From NCBI GenBank assembly GCA_905221605.1, contig CAJNDS010002138.1:1-64000 (forward strand): a stretch of DNA of 64,000 nucleotides, given 5' to 3'. Below are positions 1 to 10,040 of this stretch, in pieces. Position 1 is the first letter of the stretch; the number at the start of each line of letters is the position of its first letter. The translations under genes were made by a program, and so were the position numbers. Under the pieces are notes generated by a model that saw only the letters and a program-made list of their open reading frames with translations, made no database searches and was not told the origin of the DNA. The DNA is from Symbiodinium natans (lineage: Eukaryota > Sar > Dinophyceae > Suessiales > Symbiodiniaceae).

Positions 1-1080
1 CGGCGATGGACGCTTCGGTGTATTTTGTCAACCTTTGGCCAAGCAGGGACATCCCGAAAGCACAAGACGTACAATCTTTTGGGCAACGCGCAAGTGACAC
101 AGTTCTGGAGCAGGCTCGGCAAGGTCCGCACTGAGGTTTTCTCCATATTGGGGTTCAACACGGCGCTAGTACCAACGATGTGCGAGTCCCGATTCAGCAG
201 CTCCTGAATATACTTGGCTTACGTGAGGTGGAGTCCCCTAGCAGTTTGCCTCACTTCAAGCCCACAAAACGTCAACGTGTCTTCGTCTTCATCAGAGTAG
301 CTGGGCGCACTGATTCGCCACTCCTTTGACACTGCTGCGAACAAGGTTTGTACTAGCCGTTTGGGTGCGGTTGCTCGGAGGTCGTCAACATAGATACCTA
401 GCACGACTTGTATCTTAGCGTCCAACGAACCATCCTCGTTAACCCTGATTAGAAACCAAACATTGGGATCAGACTCAGCCCTACGCAACTTATACCGCTG
501 TGCTAGGGATGTGGGCACATCCTGTGGTGGATAGATTAGCTCGGGCGTTGTGTCGCACACATGGCTTCTGGAATCCCCTGCTGCGACATTACTAAACGGA
601 TCCTCGACCTCAAGCAGTAACAGGCGTTCGTCACGATGTTTGGCCCAGGCGGCTGCGGCCAAATTGAAGGAGTTAAAAGAATCTGGAAAGGGATGGGATT
701 CTTCTTGGCATAACATTAAATCCTAAGAAATGCATTGGGGAAAAGGTAAGAAGAATACCAATATTAAATGTAAGTGGAAAAGAGAAAGTGTACGAGAGGA
801 TGAAAGTAATAAATTCTCTAACCCCGAGATGGCACCTTCTGCCTCCCACAACTCATCATGGCAAATCAGACCACTACGAATGAGGATTGATAGGGGCCGA
901 ACTATGATTTTCTTACCTGGGTCTCTAGGGGTGCTTTTAAGAATGCGGTACGAATATCACACGAACCTGCAATTCCTCTGTCGTATTCAAGCCGCAATGA
1001 CGAAGAGGGCACCAAGGCCACCGGCATACAGCGACTGCCGATGCTCACGAGTTTTGCGGCCATGGCGCCACGCTGCAAGC
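1..1080 (-). pseudogene. Decayed Ty1/copia retrotransposon reverse transcriptase
   Basis: The minus strand carries the copia RT palm in several broken pieces. Around 920-961 it reads DIRTAFLKAPL, the first catalytic-Asp motif. This frame ends at a TAG and similarity resumes in another frame (IVRPLSILIRSGL, then LWEAEGAISGL, to about 818). About 150 bp of AT-rich extra sequence (roughly 665-815, with an in-frame TAG) follows. The frame then resumes with AWAKHRDERL and continues to 219, including the catalytic GIYVDDL (YVDD at about 381-392) and the family motif FCGLEVRQTARGLHL. A TAA at 219-221 interrupts what looks like continuing homology (AKYIQELLNR) towards the window edge. RT copies the element RNA into cDNA. 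Gag, protease and integrase are not recognisable here, and the rest may lie outside the window. With two stops, a frameshift and an insertion this is a dead copy. Confidence 0.85.
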
Positions 1081-2220
1081 GTCATGGCCACTTACCTGAG
1101 CGACTTCCCGATCGATTTTACGGGTTTTGGGCCAACATGTTGTATCGAGCCTCTTATCAAAACACCTAGCGCTTCCGCCGTGGGAGGTTCCCCCTTAGCC
1201 ATCAGTTGCTCGGCTAAACTGGAACCCTGCCCTCTGCCCCTTAAATCCTGTCTTTCCTAGCGGTCAATGCTGTGCTGGCTTGCGTGACTTTTTCTTTCAG
1301 TAAAATTGCAACCGGCTCATGATGATGGCCGAGTAGAATCCTAACGGGATGTCAGCCAACTGCCTCGTGGCCATAACACGGCATTGGGGCCCGTGGGTAT
1401 TCTCCAAGGCTTCTGATCGTCGACTCCACCTCCTCTTGCCGATCTCCGCGACAACTATCCCGAAGCCGCTGGAAAACCTCGCCTCCCTCCAAGCCCCAAG
1501 AACACAAAAAGGTTGTGGATTCTTGCGTTCACATGGGCCAGGAAGTCTGTGAGGGCTCCCTCCTTCGTGTCCTCATCTCTTGGTACGTCCCGCTATCTGA
1601 ATCTATCTCCAGTGTGCTTTGATTCCACTTATTGAGTTCGGTTGGGAGAAGCTGTGGGGGTATGTTGTGGGAGATGGTGACATGCATTGTAAAGAAACCA
1701 TACCCTAAAGGAGCACGCGGGGCAAGAGGGCGGGGCGGTCATGGTCGTCATATCCGTTTTCCCACCAATCCTCTGCTCTAGGGCATCAACACCTGCACCA
1801 TCATCAACCCATTCAGGCGATGGGGTAGCCATCAAGACCAAAATAAAAAAATCGGGTGAGGTGTGTGAGGCCTTCGACCCGGTGAGCGCATTTCTGACGC
1901 AAATGAAAGACATGATGGCGCAGTTGATGAGCAAAACCGCCAACTCAAGCACAACGACCCCTCTGCCCGTCCCAACATGAAGGTGGTTGCTACTGCGAAC
2001 TTCTTCGGAGTGCCCTTGCTCTTGCCGCCTCAGCATCGTGCCAGGTTAACTGCCGTGTTGTCCGTGGGTTGTGTGTGCTTGGACCAACAAAGCAGGAGAG
2101 TTGTCTTAGTCCACTAAGCATCCTTGCGGAAGGGGCAATAGTGCTATCAGTCACGCTTACTATCAAACCTCCTTTTTCAAATGTTTGTCTGTTTCACAAT
2201 TTCACAGTGTATTAAGGGGA
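1081..2220. other. No supported gene
   Basis: Open frames exist on both strands (for example 1629-2036 minus and 1741-1980 plus), but none shows a recognisable domain. Upstream parts of the copia element would be expected here on the minus strand, but I could not identify integrase motifs. Confidence 0.4.
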
Positions 2221-2316
2221 TGCAATCACTTCAGCTTGCCCATCCTCTCACCATTCATCAAGCAGTGAAGCAATTTCCACTGAGAGGATGGGACACAATC
2301 ATCATCAGTGATTGCA
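2221..2316. repeat. Foldback (imperfect hairpin) sequence
   Basis: Two pairs of perfect complementary arms are nested: TGCAATCACT (2221-2230) with AGTGATTGCA (2307-2316), and CCCATCCTCTCA (2239-2250) with TGAGAGGATGGG (2281-2292). The central loop is 30 nt, with 8-nt and 14-nt unpaired sides between the arm pairs. It could be a small foldback element or encode a stem-loop RNA. No flanking duplication was noticed. Confidence 0.6.
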
Positions 2317-2785
2317 AGGTGTTCTGGTGACTGTTGCGTGTGCAAGCGGAATCACTGTAGAAGTGATCCTGTGCAAGTACAGTCGACACTCAACAGCATT
2401 GTGCCAGCATGCTCAAGTTGAATTTGCAAAGAAGCATGCCGTCAGATGTAATGTGCTTGTCTTTGTGAAACCTAAGACTGCAACAATCACGTATACAGCT
2501 GTTGCACTGATGATGACTGGTTGGGACGTGCGGCTGCACGAACAAACCCCAGATTACTGAAGTGCAAATGCAGCAAAGTTGGAATAATTGCCATCTCGTT
2601 GGACTCTTGCTGCAAGTTTTGCGAAATTTACATCAAAAGAGAGGATTAACAACAGCATATCGCATTCCATTAATTGACAATATTGATCAGTCAATGAATT
2701 ACACATGCCATTTCTTTTTGTCATTCTACAAATTTTTGAAGTGGCCGCACTTCGCCAACCTTTTCTGAAGTGGTGCGGAGAAAAT

Positions 2786-2856
2786 GGACAGTCCGGGGAT
2801 TGAGCCCGGGGCCTCCCGCATGCTGAGCGGGTGTGATACCACTACACCAACTGCCC
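2786..2856 (-). tRNA. tRNA-Ala (anticodon AGC)
   Basis: A 71-nt cloverleaf folds on the minus strand. The acceptor is GGGCAGT/ACTGTCC with G3:U70, the alanine identity pair. The D arm is GTG/CAC with a GGT-containing loop. The anticodon stem is CCCGC/GCGGG with loop TCAGCAT, giving AGC. The variable loop has 5 nt, and the T arm is CCGGG/CCCGG with loop CTCAATC. The 3' CCA is not encoded, as expected for a nuclear gene. Position 54 is C where T is nearly universal, so the B box is imperfect and a tRNA-derived repeat or ageing copy is possible. Conceptual ORFs across it are artefacts. Confidence 0.8.
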
Positions 2857-4574
2857 TTCTGAGATTTTGGAGCTCAAGCACAAATACTGTAGATAATTTT
2901 ATGTTAGGCGGTTCTTCACCGCCCTGCAAAGTGACATTTTGGCGGCCACGCACATTTCAATGCTTTTCTACATTCACTCAAGGCCAGAACCCCTGCGCAG
3001 CATGCATTTGTAAACGAAATTTGGTGCACGAAATGAATGATTCGCTTCTTTGTTCATTTCATCCTTAACACGGACACACTGACTGCAGCGAGTTTCTTGG
3101 CGATGACAAGTCCCAAAAAACAAATGCGACCCATGCGCCTTCGAGTGGACAGTGAGTGGATTGATTCTCTACGTCATCATATTATGTTTTCGTGAAGAGA
3201 GCTTCTTGAATGTTAAAGGGCGAACGAAACCACCATTCCTTTTAGTTTTTTTAATTGCTGGCCCGTTCGTATCTTTTCTATCACTTGGCTTGCAAACCAC
3301 TTCTGGAGTCAATAATTTTTCTATCTTAATTCTTTTACTTTCATGACTTGTGATCATTTCCATAATATTTTTTGGGATTTTACAATTCATAATCTTCTTC
3401 TTGGACTTGTTCCTTAGAATTAGTTCTGTCTGCGGAGAAGATGTTGGGTACTAGAACCTCTTGTTTTTGAAACAATAGGTGGTTGCGAGGGCCACGCTTT
3501 TGAAGCAAAATTTTAAATGGATTCTCTCATATCTTCTATAAATGTCGTGAAGCTCAGGGTGTCTATGGACAAGGTCGTCGTTTCCTTTATACGAATATGA
3601 TGGGAGATTTGGATACTTATCATTTTGGATCGAATGTTCCATGATTTGATTCATTTTCTTATGAGAATATATTTGGGAAGAAGATTTGCCTTTGTAGAGA
3701 GTTCGATTCGTATGTATTAGTAGTATTGATTTGTGGATTTTGTTTTTTGAAATTGTTGGTGAATTGGGGGGGTGGTGGCGGGTTTTTAAAATACAACATT
3801 CTTCATTTATGTATTTCATGAGATTACGTGCGTTAAAAATCGATATATAAGAAATTGTAATTTCTTTTAAAAAAATCTATTTTTTATTTTCAATAGATTA
3901 TATCCTACGAATTCTTGGATAATTGATATTCATAAAACCCAATTTCTAATAGATTCATTAAATATTATTATGGGGAATCGAATCATCTCATTTATTATGG
4001 GTATTTCCTCGTTTCAAATCGTGGTCAATAAAAATATCCATTAATGGTATCCTTGTTTTATCTAATTCATTATAAGATATCGGACCGTCCCCCCGAATTT
4101 GAATCAGAATTCTTTAACGGTGATTTGAATGGGAAATTATTTACGCTAATTTAGGCCTCATTCGAGCAATAGCCGCTGAAAATATAGATTTTTATCTCCG
4201 TACGGATGAGCATTTTGAGAATAATTTACCTCCTTTCCAGCAATTGACGATACGTATACTTATCCATTATTTTCCCGACCCTTGATCAACAAGTTCAATC
4301 GGAATCATCTCTTCTTATACAAGAGTATCAGGAGATTATTGATCAATTTGTATCCATCACTACCCTCTCTGATCATATTAGAGCGAACGAAGTGTTTGGG
4401 CGTACGAAATGCGCACCAAAATTAGTATATTTTAATGGGTGCGTGAATGTACGCAACAAAGGACGTCTTTTGTCCCTCAATTAGAAAACTATGGGGGTCT
4501 TCTTAGTGCCTTTTGTTCGTTCATTATAATATTACGGCGCGCATTCTTTGCCTGTAATATTATACTGTGAGAAC

Positions 4575-4680
4575 AAGGGGGCTCTGGGGCTGATTCAAGG
4601 GGCAGTTAAGGTGTCATGAGATTGATGGTGTACGAAAGGAAAAGTAAAGGTTAACCGCTCTCTGAATCACCCCTCGAAGA
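4575..4680 (+). rRNA. Possible mitochondrial LSU rRNA 3'-domain fragment
   Basis: GTACGAAAGGA at 4630-4640 matches the sarcin-ricin loop as found in mitochondrial large-subunit rRNAs, with a GAAA tetraloop. It is preceded by CTGGGGCTGA (about 4584-4593) and GTCATGAGATTG, which resemble conserved domain V segments in the correct order. The spacing between them is shorter than in complete rRNAs, so this would be a reduced or fragmentary copy. No secondary-structure model was built, and a coincidental match of the short core is possible. Confidence 0.35.
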
Positions 4681-4689
4681 TAGGTCCTT

Positions 4690-4745
4690 TTGGGAGTTAC
4701 AGCCTTGTTCACCCATCACACCTTGAGACCCTGTTAACGATTAAT
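4690..4745 (+). rRNA. Possible mitochondrial SSU rRNA decoding-region fragment
   Basis: The stretch CCTTGTTCACCCATCACACC (4703-4722) resembles the universal SSU 3' sequence CTTGTACACACCGCCCGTCACACC with a few bases missing. It follows the LSU-like piece by only tens of bases, as is typical of scrambled mitochondrial rRNA fragments in alveolates. A third rRNA-like piece, GCCCGGCGGTAAG, lies at about 4895-4907. The similarity is weak and seen by eye only. Confidence 0.22.
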
Positions 4746-5280
4746 ACTGTTCTCTTCACGGAATAATAATCAGCCTGCGAGTGAATGAACACTACAAGAT
4801 TATATTTATATTCGCGCGTCCGTAAACTCCCTTGCAATATAATTATTAGGGTCTTTTTACTATTTTATTAGGTTCTCTGGGGATGGTAGCAAATGCCCGG
4901 CGGTAAGAACTAAATTAAGGGCTCATGGTGTACCTTTAGGAAGAACTAATGACAGGCTTGGAGAACGTAACCACCAGGCTGACACATTAGCTTTATATTA
5001 TTCACGCTGCACCAAGAACCACCATGGAATTCCCTGTCATCTATTGGATCAGGAATAACTTTCCTATCTTTTGGTTGTTTTACTATTAAGGGGGCTTTTG
5101 TAATAATAATATTGTGGCCCCCTTAAAATCCTTTGTTTCGTTCACACTTTTGATTGACTTCGTCACTCACTTTCTTCGTTCCTTACAATTAAATTAAAAT
5201 TGCTCTCTTGTTCCGTTCATAATGTAAGCCCTTGTAATATTTTTCTCTTCACAGTTGTTGTAGTAATATTATAGGTGAAG

Positions 5281-7055
5281 TGAATAATAGATGATGGCGG
5301 GCTGGCCCTTCGCAACTATGATGCATCATGAAGGAGGCAGACGCAGCCCGGGAAGCAAAAACCTCCGACGACGGTTGCTGGAAAGCCAGTGACCTCAAGT
5401 TTGCGCCCACCAAAGAACTGCAAAACCTCTGCAAGGACACAGACCCAGCAATTTTTTCCAACGTGAGAAAGGACGTCAGAAGGGTCAAGAAGGCATGAGG
5501 AAGAAACTCAAACAGCTCTATGTCACACATCCTGCCAAAGTCCGTTTCTTCAGAGGGGCCTCGGTGCTCACCGCAAGGAGGAGGTCCGCTTGCTTGACAT
5601 GGGGCGGAACCCCAAAAACAGCGAGGAATGGGAAGCCACCACCCGGAAGGGTTCTCCTCGTGCCATAAGGCCAACAGGGCCAGTCCCAAAGAGTGCCAGT
5701 ACAGAGGCACGGTTTTCACCCAAACACCAACGCCAACACGGAAAAATTTCAAACCTGGCCCAGCAGGGTCCTTCAGGTACAGGAAGGAGGTGTGCCCCGA
5801 TAACCCAGCGTGGGCTCATGGGTGTTCCTGGCGGAAGCCGTCACTGTGGAGGGCCATCTGACACTTTCTTTCACGCCGAACCAGGGCCTCAACTCAAGCC
5901 AAGTTCTTCCATCATTTCAGATGAAAGTTTGGTTGGTTTCTTCCGGAATATTTGTGATCTGTGAAAAGCAAATATTTGAAATGGTGTGGGTTGAAATACC
6001 CCCTCATTTAATAGGCACATGAGCAGGCACAGCAAACTCGATAAGCATGAGACAGCGTGAATGGGCTGGATTTGATGAGCAGTCTGCAGCCACCTTTGAC
6101 TTGCAAGCCTGGGACTGGAACCTTTCACCCAGATGACAAGACGAGATGCGTTGCATAACATGACAACGCATTACACTTGACTACACGACTGACACGGATC
6201 TGTAGCTCTGATTGCACACTCGATTTTCCTGCGAGTCTGTCGACATGCACAACAGATGTCATGTAGATCAGGGCGGGCTAAGCAGGAGCTTGTTCTTTGG
6301 GCATGCTAACCGTCGTGGACTAGGAAGTCTTTTGATAAAGATGTCTAGATCCCAATGAGACTAACCTTCCTCAAGAGGTCGAGAAGGTGACAGCGTAATT
6401 GATGTCAAGCTCGCTCCACCTGCCAGAGCAGGAGCGACTGAATGAAATTGCATGTGGTACTGCAGATGACCTGAGCACCCAACACCTGTAGCTTCGGCGT
6501 AGCCTTTCCTTCCCACCACAAGTTTGAAGCTCACCTGCTGCGACTGGACGACTGTTCAGAATTCAGGGCTTCCCCTTACAGCTACGGGACTCCAATCCAC
6601 TGCGTTCCGAACTTCTTTTGAACTTTTTAAAGCATCAAAATTTTAAGGCTTCGGCTGCGACCTGGGCACCTCTCCTCCAAATCAATTCACCCAAAAGGAA
6701 GATGTTGCCTTCGAGAGTCCGAAAAGATGACTCGCTGTGTGTTCGCGTGTTATTCCCAAACTGCCAGGCCGAGGGCTCAAAGCTGGTTGGGCACGGTGTA
6801 ATTATTGCTCCCATCTGTCTGCCCATTGTGCAAGAGGCACACGTAGGTCGATGCCAGATAAATTTGCAATGGGCCGTGCTTGCTTGGACGAGATTTTTCT
6901 TCACACAAGCCAACAGATGGCTGGATTTCTCTGAGCAAGGTTAAGCGCACATAAGGTGGCTTTTCATGTAGTGGCAAAGTACCAAGGTCAGGGTTGCTGC
7001 ACGGGCTGGTTGGGGACCTGATGCGACCTGATCACAGTAGGGGGTGTTTGTTGGG
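5281..7055. other. No supported gene; possible decayed coding at 5327-5870
   Basis: On the plus strand about 55 codons from ATG 5327 are open and lysine/aspartate-rich, and plausible peptide continues after frame changes to about 5870. The opposite strand is also open, and no family was recognised. The remainder is unique sequence without visible features. Confidence 0.2.
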
Positions 7056-7305
7056 GGGGTCAGGGTCGCAGTCCTTTCAGTCTGTCTTTCTTCCTTCCTT
7101 CCTTCCTGCCTGGCTGTCTGCCTGGCTGTCTGGCTGTCTTTCTTTTGTTCTTGCTCTCTCTTTCTTTATTTCATGCTGTCTGTCTGCCTTTCTTTTGTTC
7201 TTGCTCTCTCTTTCTTTATTTCATTCATCATTTCTTTCTTTCTTTCGTTCTTTTTTCTGTATGTCTTTCTCTTTTTCTCTCTCTTTCTCTCTCTTTCTCT
7301 CTCTT

Positions 7306-7357
<52 letters not shown>

Positions 7358-7640
7358 GCTCTCTTTCTCTCTCTGTTTCTCTCTCTTTCTCTGTCTCTCT
7401 CTCTCTCTCTCTTTTCTTTTTCTTTCGGAGGGCATGGAGGACAAACCCCTCTTTTTTTTTTCTCTCTCTCTCTCTCTCTCGTCTCTCTCTCTCGTCTCTC
7501 TCTCTCGTCTCTCTCTCTCGTCTCTCTCTCTCGTCTCTCTCTCTCGTCTCTCTCTCTCTCTCTCTTTTTTTTTCTCTCTCTCTCTCTCTCTTTTTTTTCC
7601 TCTCTCTCTCTCTCTCTTTTCTCTTCTTCTTCTTCTTCTT
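7056..7640. repeat. CT-rich microsatellite block
   Basis: The plus strand is almost pure pyrimidine: CTTT, CT and CTTTCT runs, then six 13-bp units (GTCTCTCTCTCTC, G at 7481, 7494, 7507, 7520, 7533, 7546), then a CTT run ending near 7645. A non-repeat island interrupts it at 7427-7450. The long S/L/F-rich or R/E-rich ORFs in all six frames are products of the repeat, not genes. Confidence 0.95.
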
Positions 7641-7965
7641 CTTCTGCTCTGCTGGGCATAGGGGAAGCCCCCCGCGCACTGGGCGCGCCCGAGGCTGAGT
7701 TAGGTGCGTGCGTGAGAATGTTCAGAGGGATTTTGCTGCGGTTGGGTTGAGTGCTGTAGTTTCCCGTCAACGAGTCGCCATCAATGAAGGGTTTCGGAAA
7801 AACAGTGTGCTACACCCCGAAACAGCGTGTAGTTGGCGGGCTTACCCTGCACGGCTGTGTGTTCTGGGCCTCACGTGACTGTTTGCTCCGATCCCCAACC
7901 TGCCCACATCCCTCCTGCAGGGAAGCTTCCCCTGCAGCCAGTCACGTGCCAAATCCTGACTATAC

Positions 7966-8150
7966 TCTCTTTTCTCTCTGTCTCTCTCTCTCTGTCTTTT
8001 CTCTGTCTCTCTCTCTCTTTTCTCTCTCTCTCTCTCTCTGTTTATCTTTCTTTGTTTCTTTGTTTCTCTCTGTTTCTTTCTTTCTGTGTTTTCTTTCCCT
8101 CTTTCTTTCTGTATTTCTTTCTTGACCTCTTTCTTTATTTCTTTCTTTCG
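7966..8150. repeat. Second CT/CTTT microsatellite
   Basis: TCTCTCTG and TTTCTTTC runs, similar in type to the block 330 bp upstream, separated from it by unique sequence. ORFs through it are artefacts. Confidence 0.9.
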
Positions 8151-8588
8151 TTAGCTGTTTTCATTCCCGTTTTTCTCCTAGAGCTTGCCATCTCTGTGTA
8201 AATCTCTATTTCCTTTGTATGTGAACAGGAAAAGCTCTTTTTTCCTCTGTATTTTAATAGGAGACCCTGCTTAGCCGCTAACCGTGCCCGCTGCGTCAGC
8301 GCTATTCAAAACAACAAACTTAAATTTGTTTCGTAAGAAAACCTCTAAAGCAAATTTCTATGCGTCTTTATCTTTTAGAGGTCCTGTGTGGAAACCTCGT
8401 TTTCTTTATTTTCTTAAAAAAGGCAGACGCCTCTTTGTCCTCTCTCTGCTAGTAGTACGATCTAGTTTCTCTGTTTATTGACTAGGCACACCCTCTTTCC
8501 TCGCCTTCTGTGGATAACCTCTCTCACCTGTCACTTTTTAATGGTACCCCTTCCTTTTGCGGACAAAACCCTAAGTTGCCTTGAAATG

Positions 8589-8752
8589 TTTTTCGAGGAA
8601 AACCTCTAATCTCCTTGGATTTTATGGGAAAATCTCTATTTCTTAGGATTTTAATAGGAAAGAAAACCTCTACTCTCTGAAGATTTTAATGGGCAAGCCT
8701 CCATTTACTTTGGATTTGGATAGGGAAAACCTCTATTTTCTTTGGATTTCCT
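8589..8752 (+). repeat. Degenerate ~35-bp tandem repeat
   Basis: About five diverged units share GGAAAACCTCTATTT followed by CTTTGGATTTTAATA. Related single units occur nearby at about 8195-8265 and 8335-8405, so the array was probably longer. Confidence 0.7.
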
Positions 8753-9850
8753 CGATTTTGCAATTGGGAGCTCCCCTCCAAAAAAAAGGGTTAACACACA
8801 TACAAAAATTGTCGAGATAATTTGGGGGGGGGGGCAATACAAATGGCTTTTACATGACCAACATAAGCGCGGGGACCCTCCGACACTCTGGGGAGGATGC
8901 CCTGTCCCCTTCCCTGTCGCAGCTGGGAGGTAACCTGGCCAACAATAAGCGTGCTGAAGCAAACGACACCATGCACAGTAAGCCGGCAACCAAGCAAAGA
9001 TGACCGGTTCAGGTCCACGAAAACATCCCTGCCGAACTCCTTGCAGATGAGCATTCCCAGCACCGCTGAACTGCTAGTCTTGTGCAGGCGGTGTGTGGCA
9101 GTTTCAATTATCAGTCAAGCATCTGCCCGAGTTTCAGGACACCTGGGCTGCAGTCAAACAGGTGGATCCGAGGAGATCTGCAAGAAGCTGACCAAGTGTT
9201 AGATCTCAGTGGCACTTCTGATAACTTCTAAGTGTTGCGCGAGATGAACCCAAAGCCAGAGCCTTTGTTCACCATTCGCATCGTTCCGTAGAACCTGCTC
9301 CGCCGCTCCAAGACGTGCATCGCATGGCACCCCAGCAAATGCCGGCAAATAGCCTCTTGTCCGCAAACTCATCTGGAAGCTTCTTGTACTTCTTGTCACC
9401 TCGATACAAGAAGCGGTGTGGCTGAAGCCCCTGATGTTTGTTGCGGCACAAGTGGCGCGAGTGAGATCGAGAACGATGCGCCCCCGAAGTGCTGCGCTGC
9501 CTGCGCAAATCTGAGTGTCAACGGCAGTTGGCAATCACAACTCGTGTGGCTGCGCCTCCGGTTCGAGGGCGAGCATGGCGAGCGGCCTCGCCGCCTTGGG
9601 GGCGTTCGTGAGCGCCTGGAGGTCATCTGGCCAATCGGGCTTTCTTTCTTCGTGATGCTTTCAGAAGAGCAATGCGGACTTTGACTGAAAAGACTTCATT
9701 GATGCATTGAAAACAACACGTCAGGGCAAAGCACACGGGGGTTGTCTTGTTGCAAGGAAGTTTGATAGTTCCTCATGTCTTCGTGAGCACGCGGGGTAAG
9801 GTCGGCCCGTTCTCCCTCCTTCACACGCCGATTTGGGGTCGGGTGGGTGA
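8753..9850. other. No supported gene
   Basis: Unique sequence with a poly-G run at about 8824-8833. Frames such as 9199-9534 minus and 9418-9684 plus overlap each other on opposite strands and show no domain. Confidence 0.4.
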
Positions 9851-9854
9851 GCCG

Positions 9855-10040
9855 CAACCTACAGTGTAGACTACGGAGTAGCACTACCTGTGTAGCCTAC
9901 AGTGTAGGCTACAGGGAGTAGAGAGGAGGAGCACCTACTCGTGTAGCCTAGATTGTAGGCTACAGGAGGAGCATTACCCGTGTACAGTGTAGGCTGCAGG
10001 GGTGGCGCTGCCCGTGCAGCCTACAGTGTGGCTCCCTTCA
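9855..10040. repeat. Palindromic tandem repeat (TGTAGCCTACA core)
   Basis: Four to five units of unequal length each contain a near-perfect palindrome of TGTAGCCTACA and TGTAGGCTACA. The best copy spans 9891-9913, with one central base. Diverged copies lie near 9859, 9943, 9980 and 10015. Units are separated by GGAGTAG/GGAGGAGCA spacers. Confidence 0.85.

Larger units (their letters stand above)
3100..5280. other. AT-rich island, possibly organelle-derived
   Basis: This 2.2-kb block is clearly more AT-rich than its flanks and has no long ORF. It contains short frames broken by stops, perfect hairpins (4525-4535 with 4554-4564; 5086-5095 with 5117-5126) and stretches resembling mitochondrial rRNA (entries at 4575 and 4690). 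GTAATATT motifs recur at about 4554, 5233 and 5264. The pattern suits a nuclear copy of mitochondrial DNA: dinoflagellate mtDNA is known for fragmented rRNA genes and inverted repeats. This is an inference; I recognised no cox1, cox3 or cob sequence. Confidence 0.4.

Noticed and set aside
4130-4420. Two partly overlapping protein-like frames in the AT-rich island (including AAENIDFYLRTDEHFENN)
   Set aside because: They look protein-like but are interrupted by stops, change frame and match no family I recognise; kept only as part of the organelle-derived hypothesis.
6994-7770. ORFs of 150-234 codons, Leu/Ser/Phe- or Arg/Glu-rich, in all frames
   Set aside because: They are products of the CT microsatellite; every frame is open because the repeat lacks stop codons.
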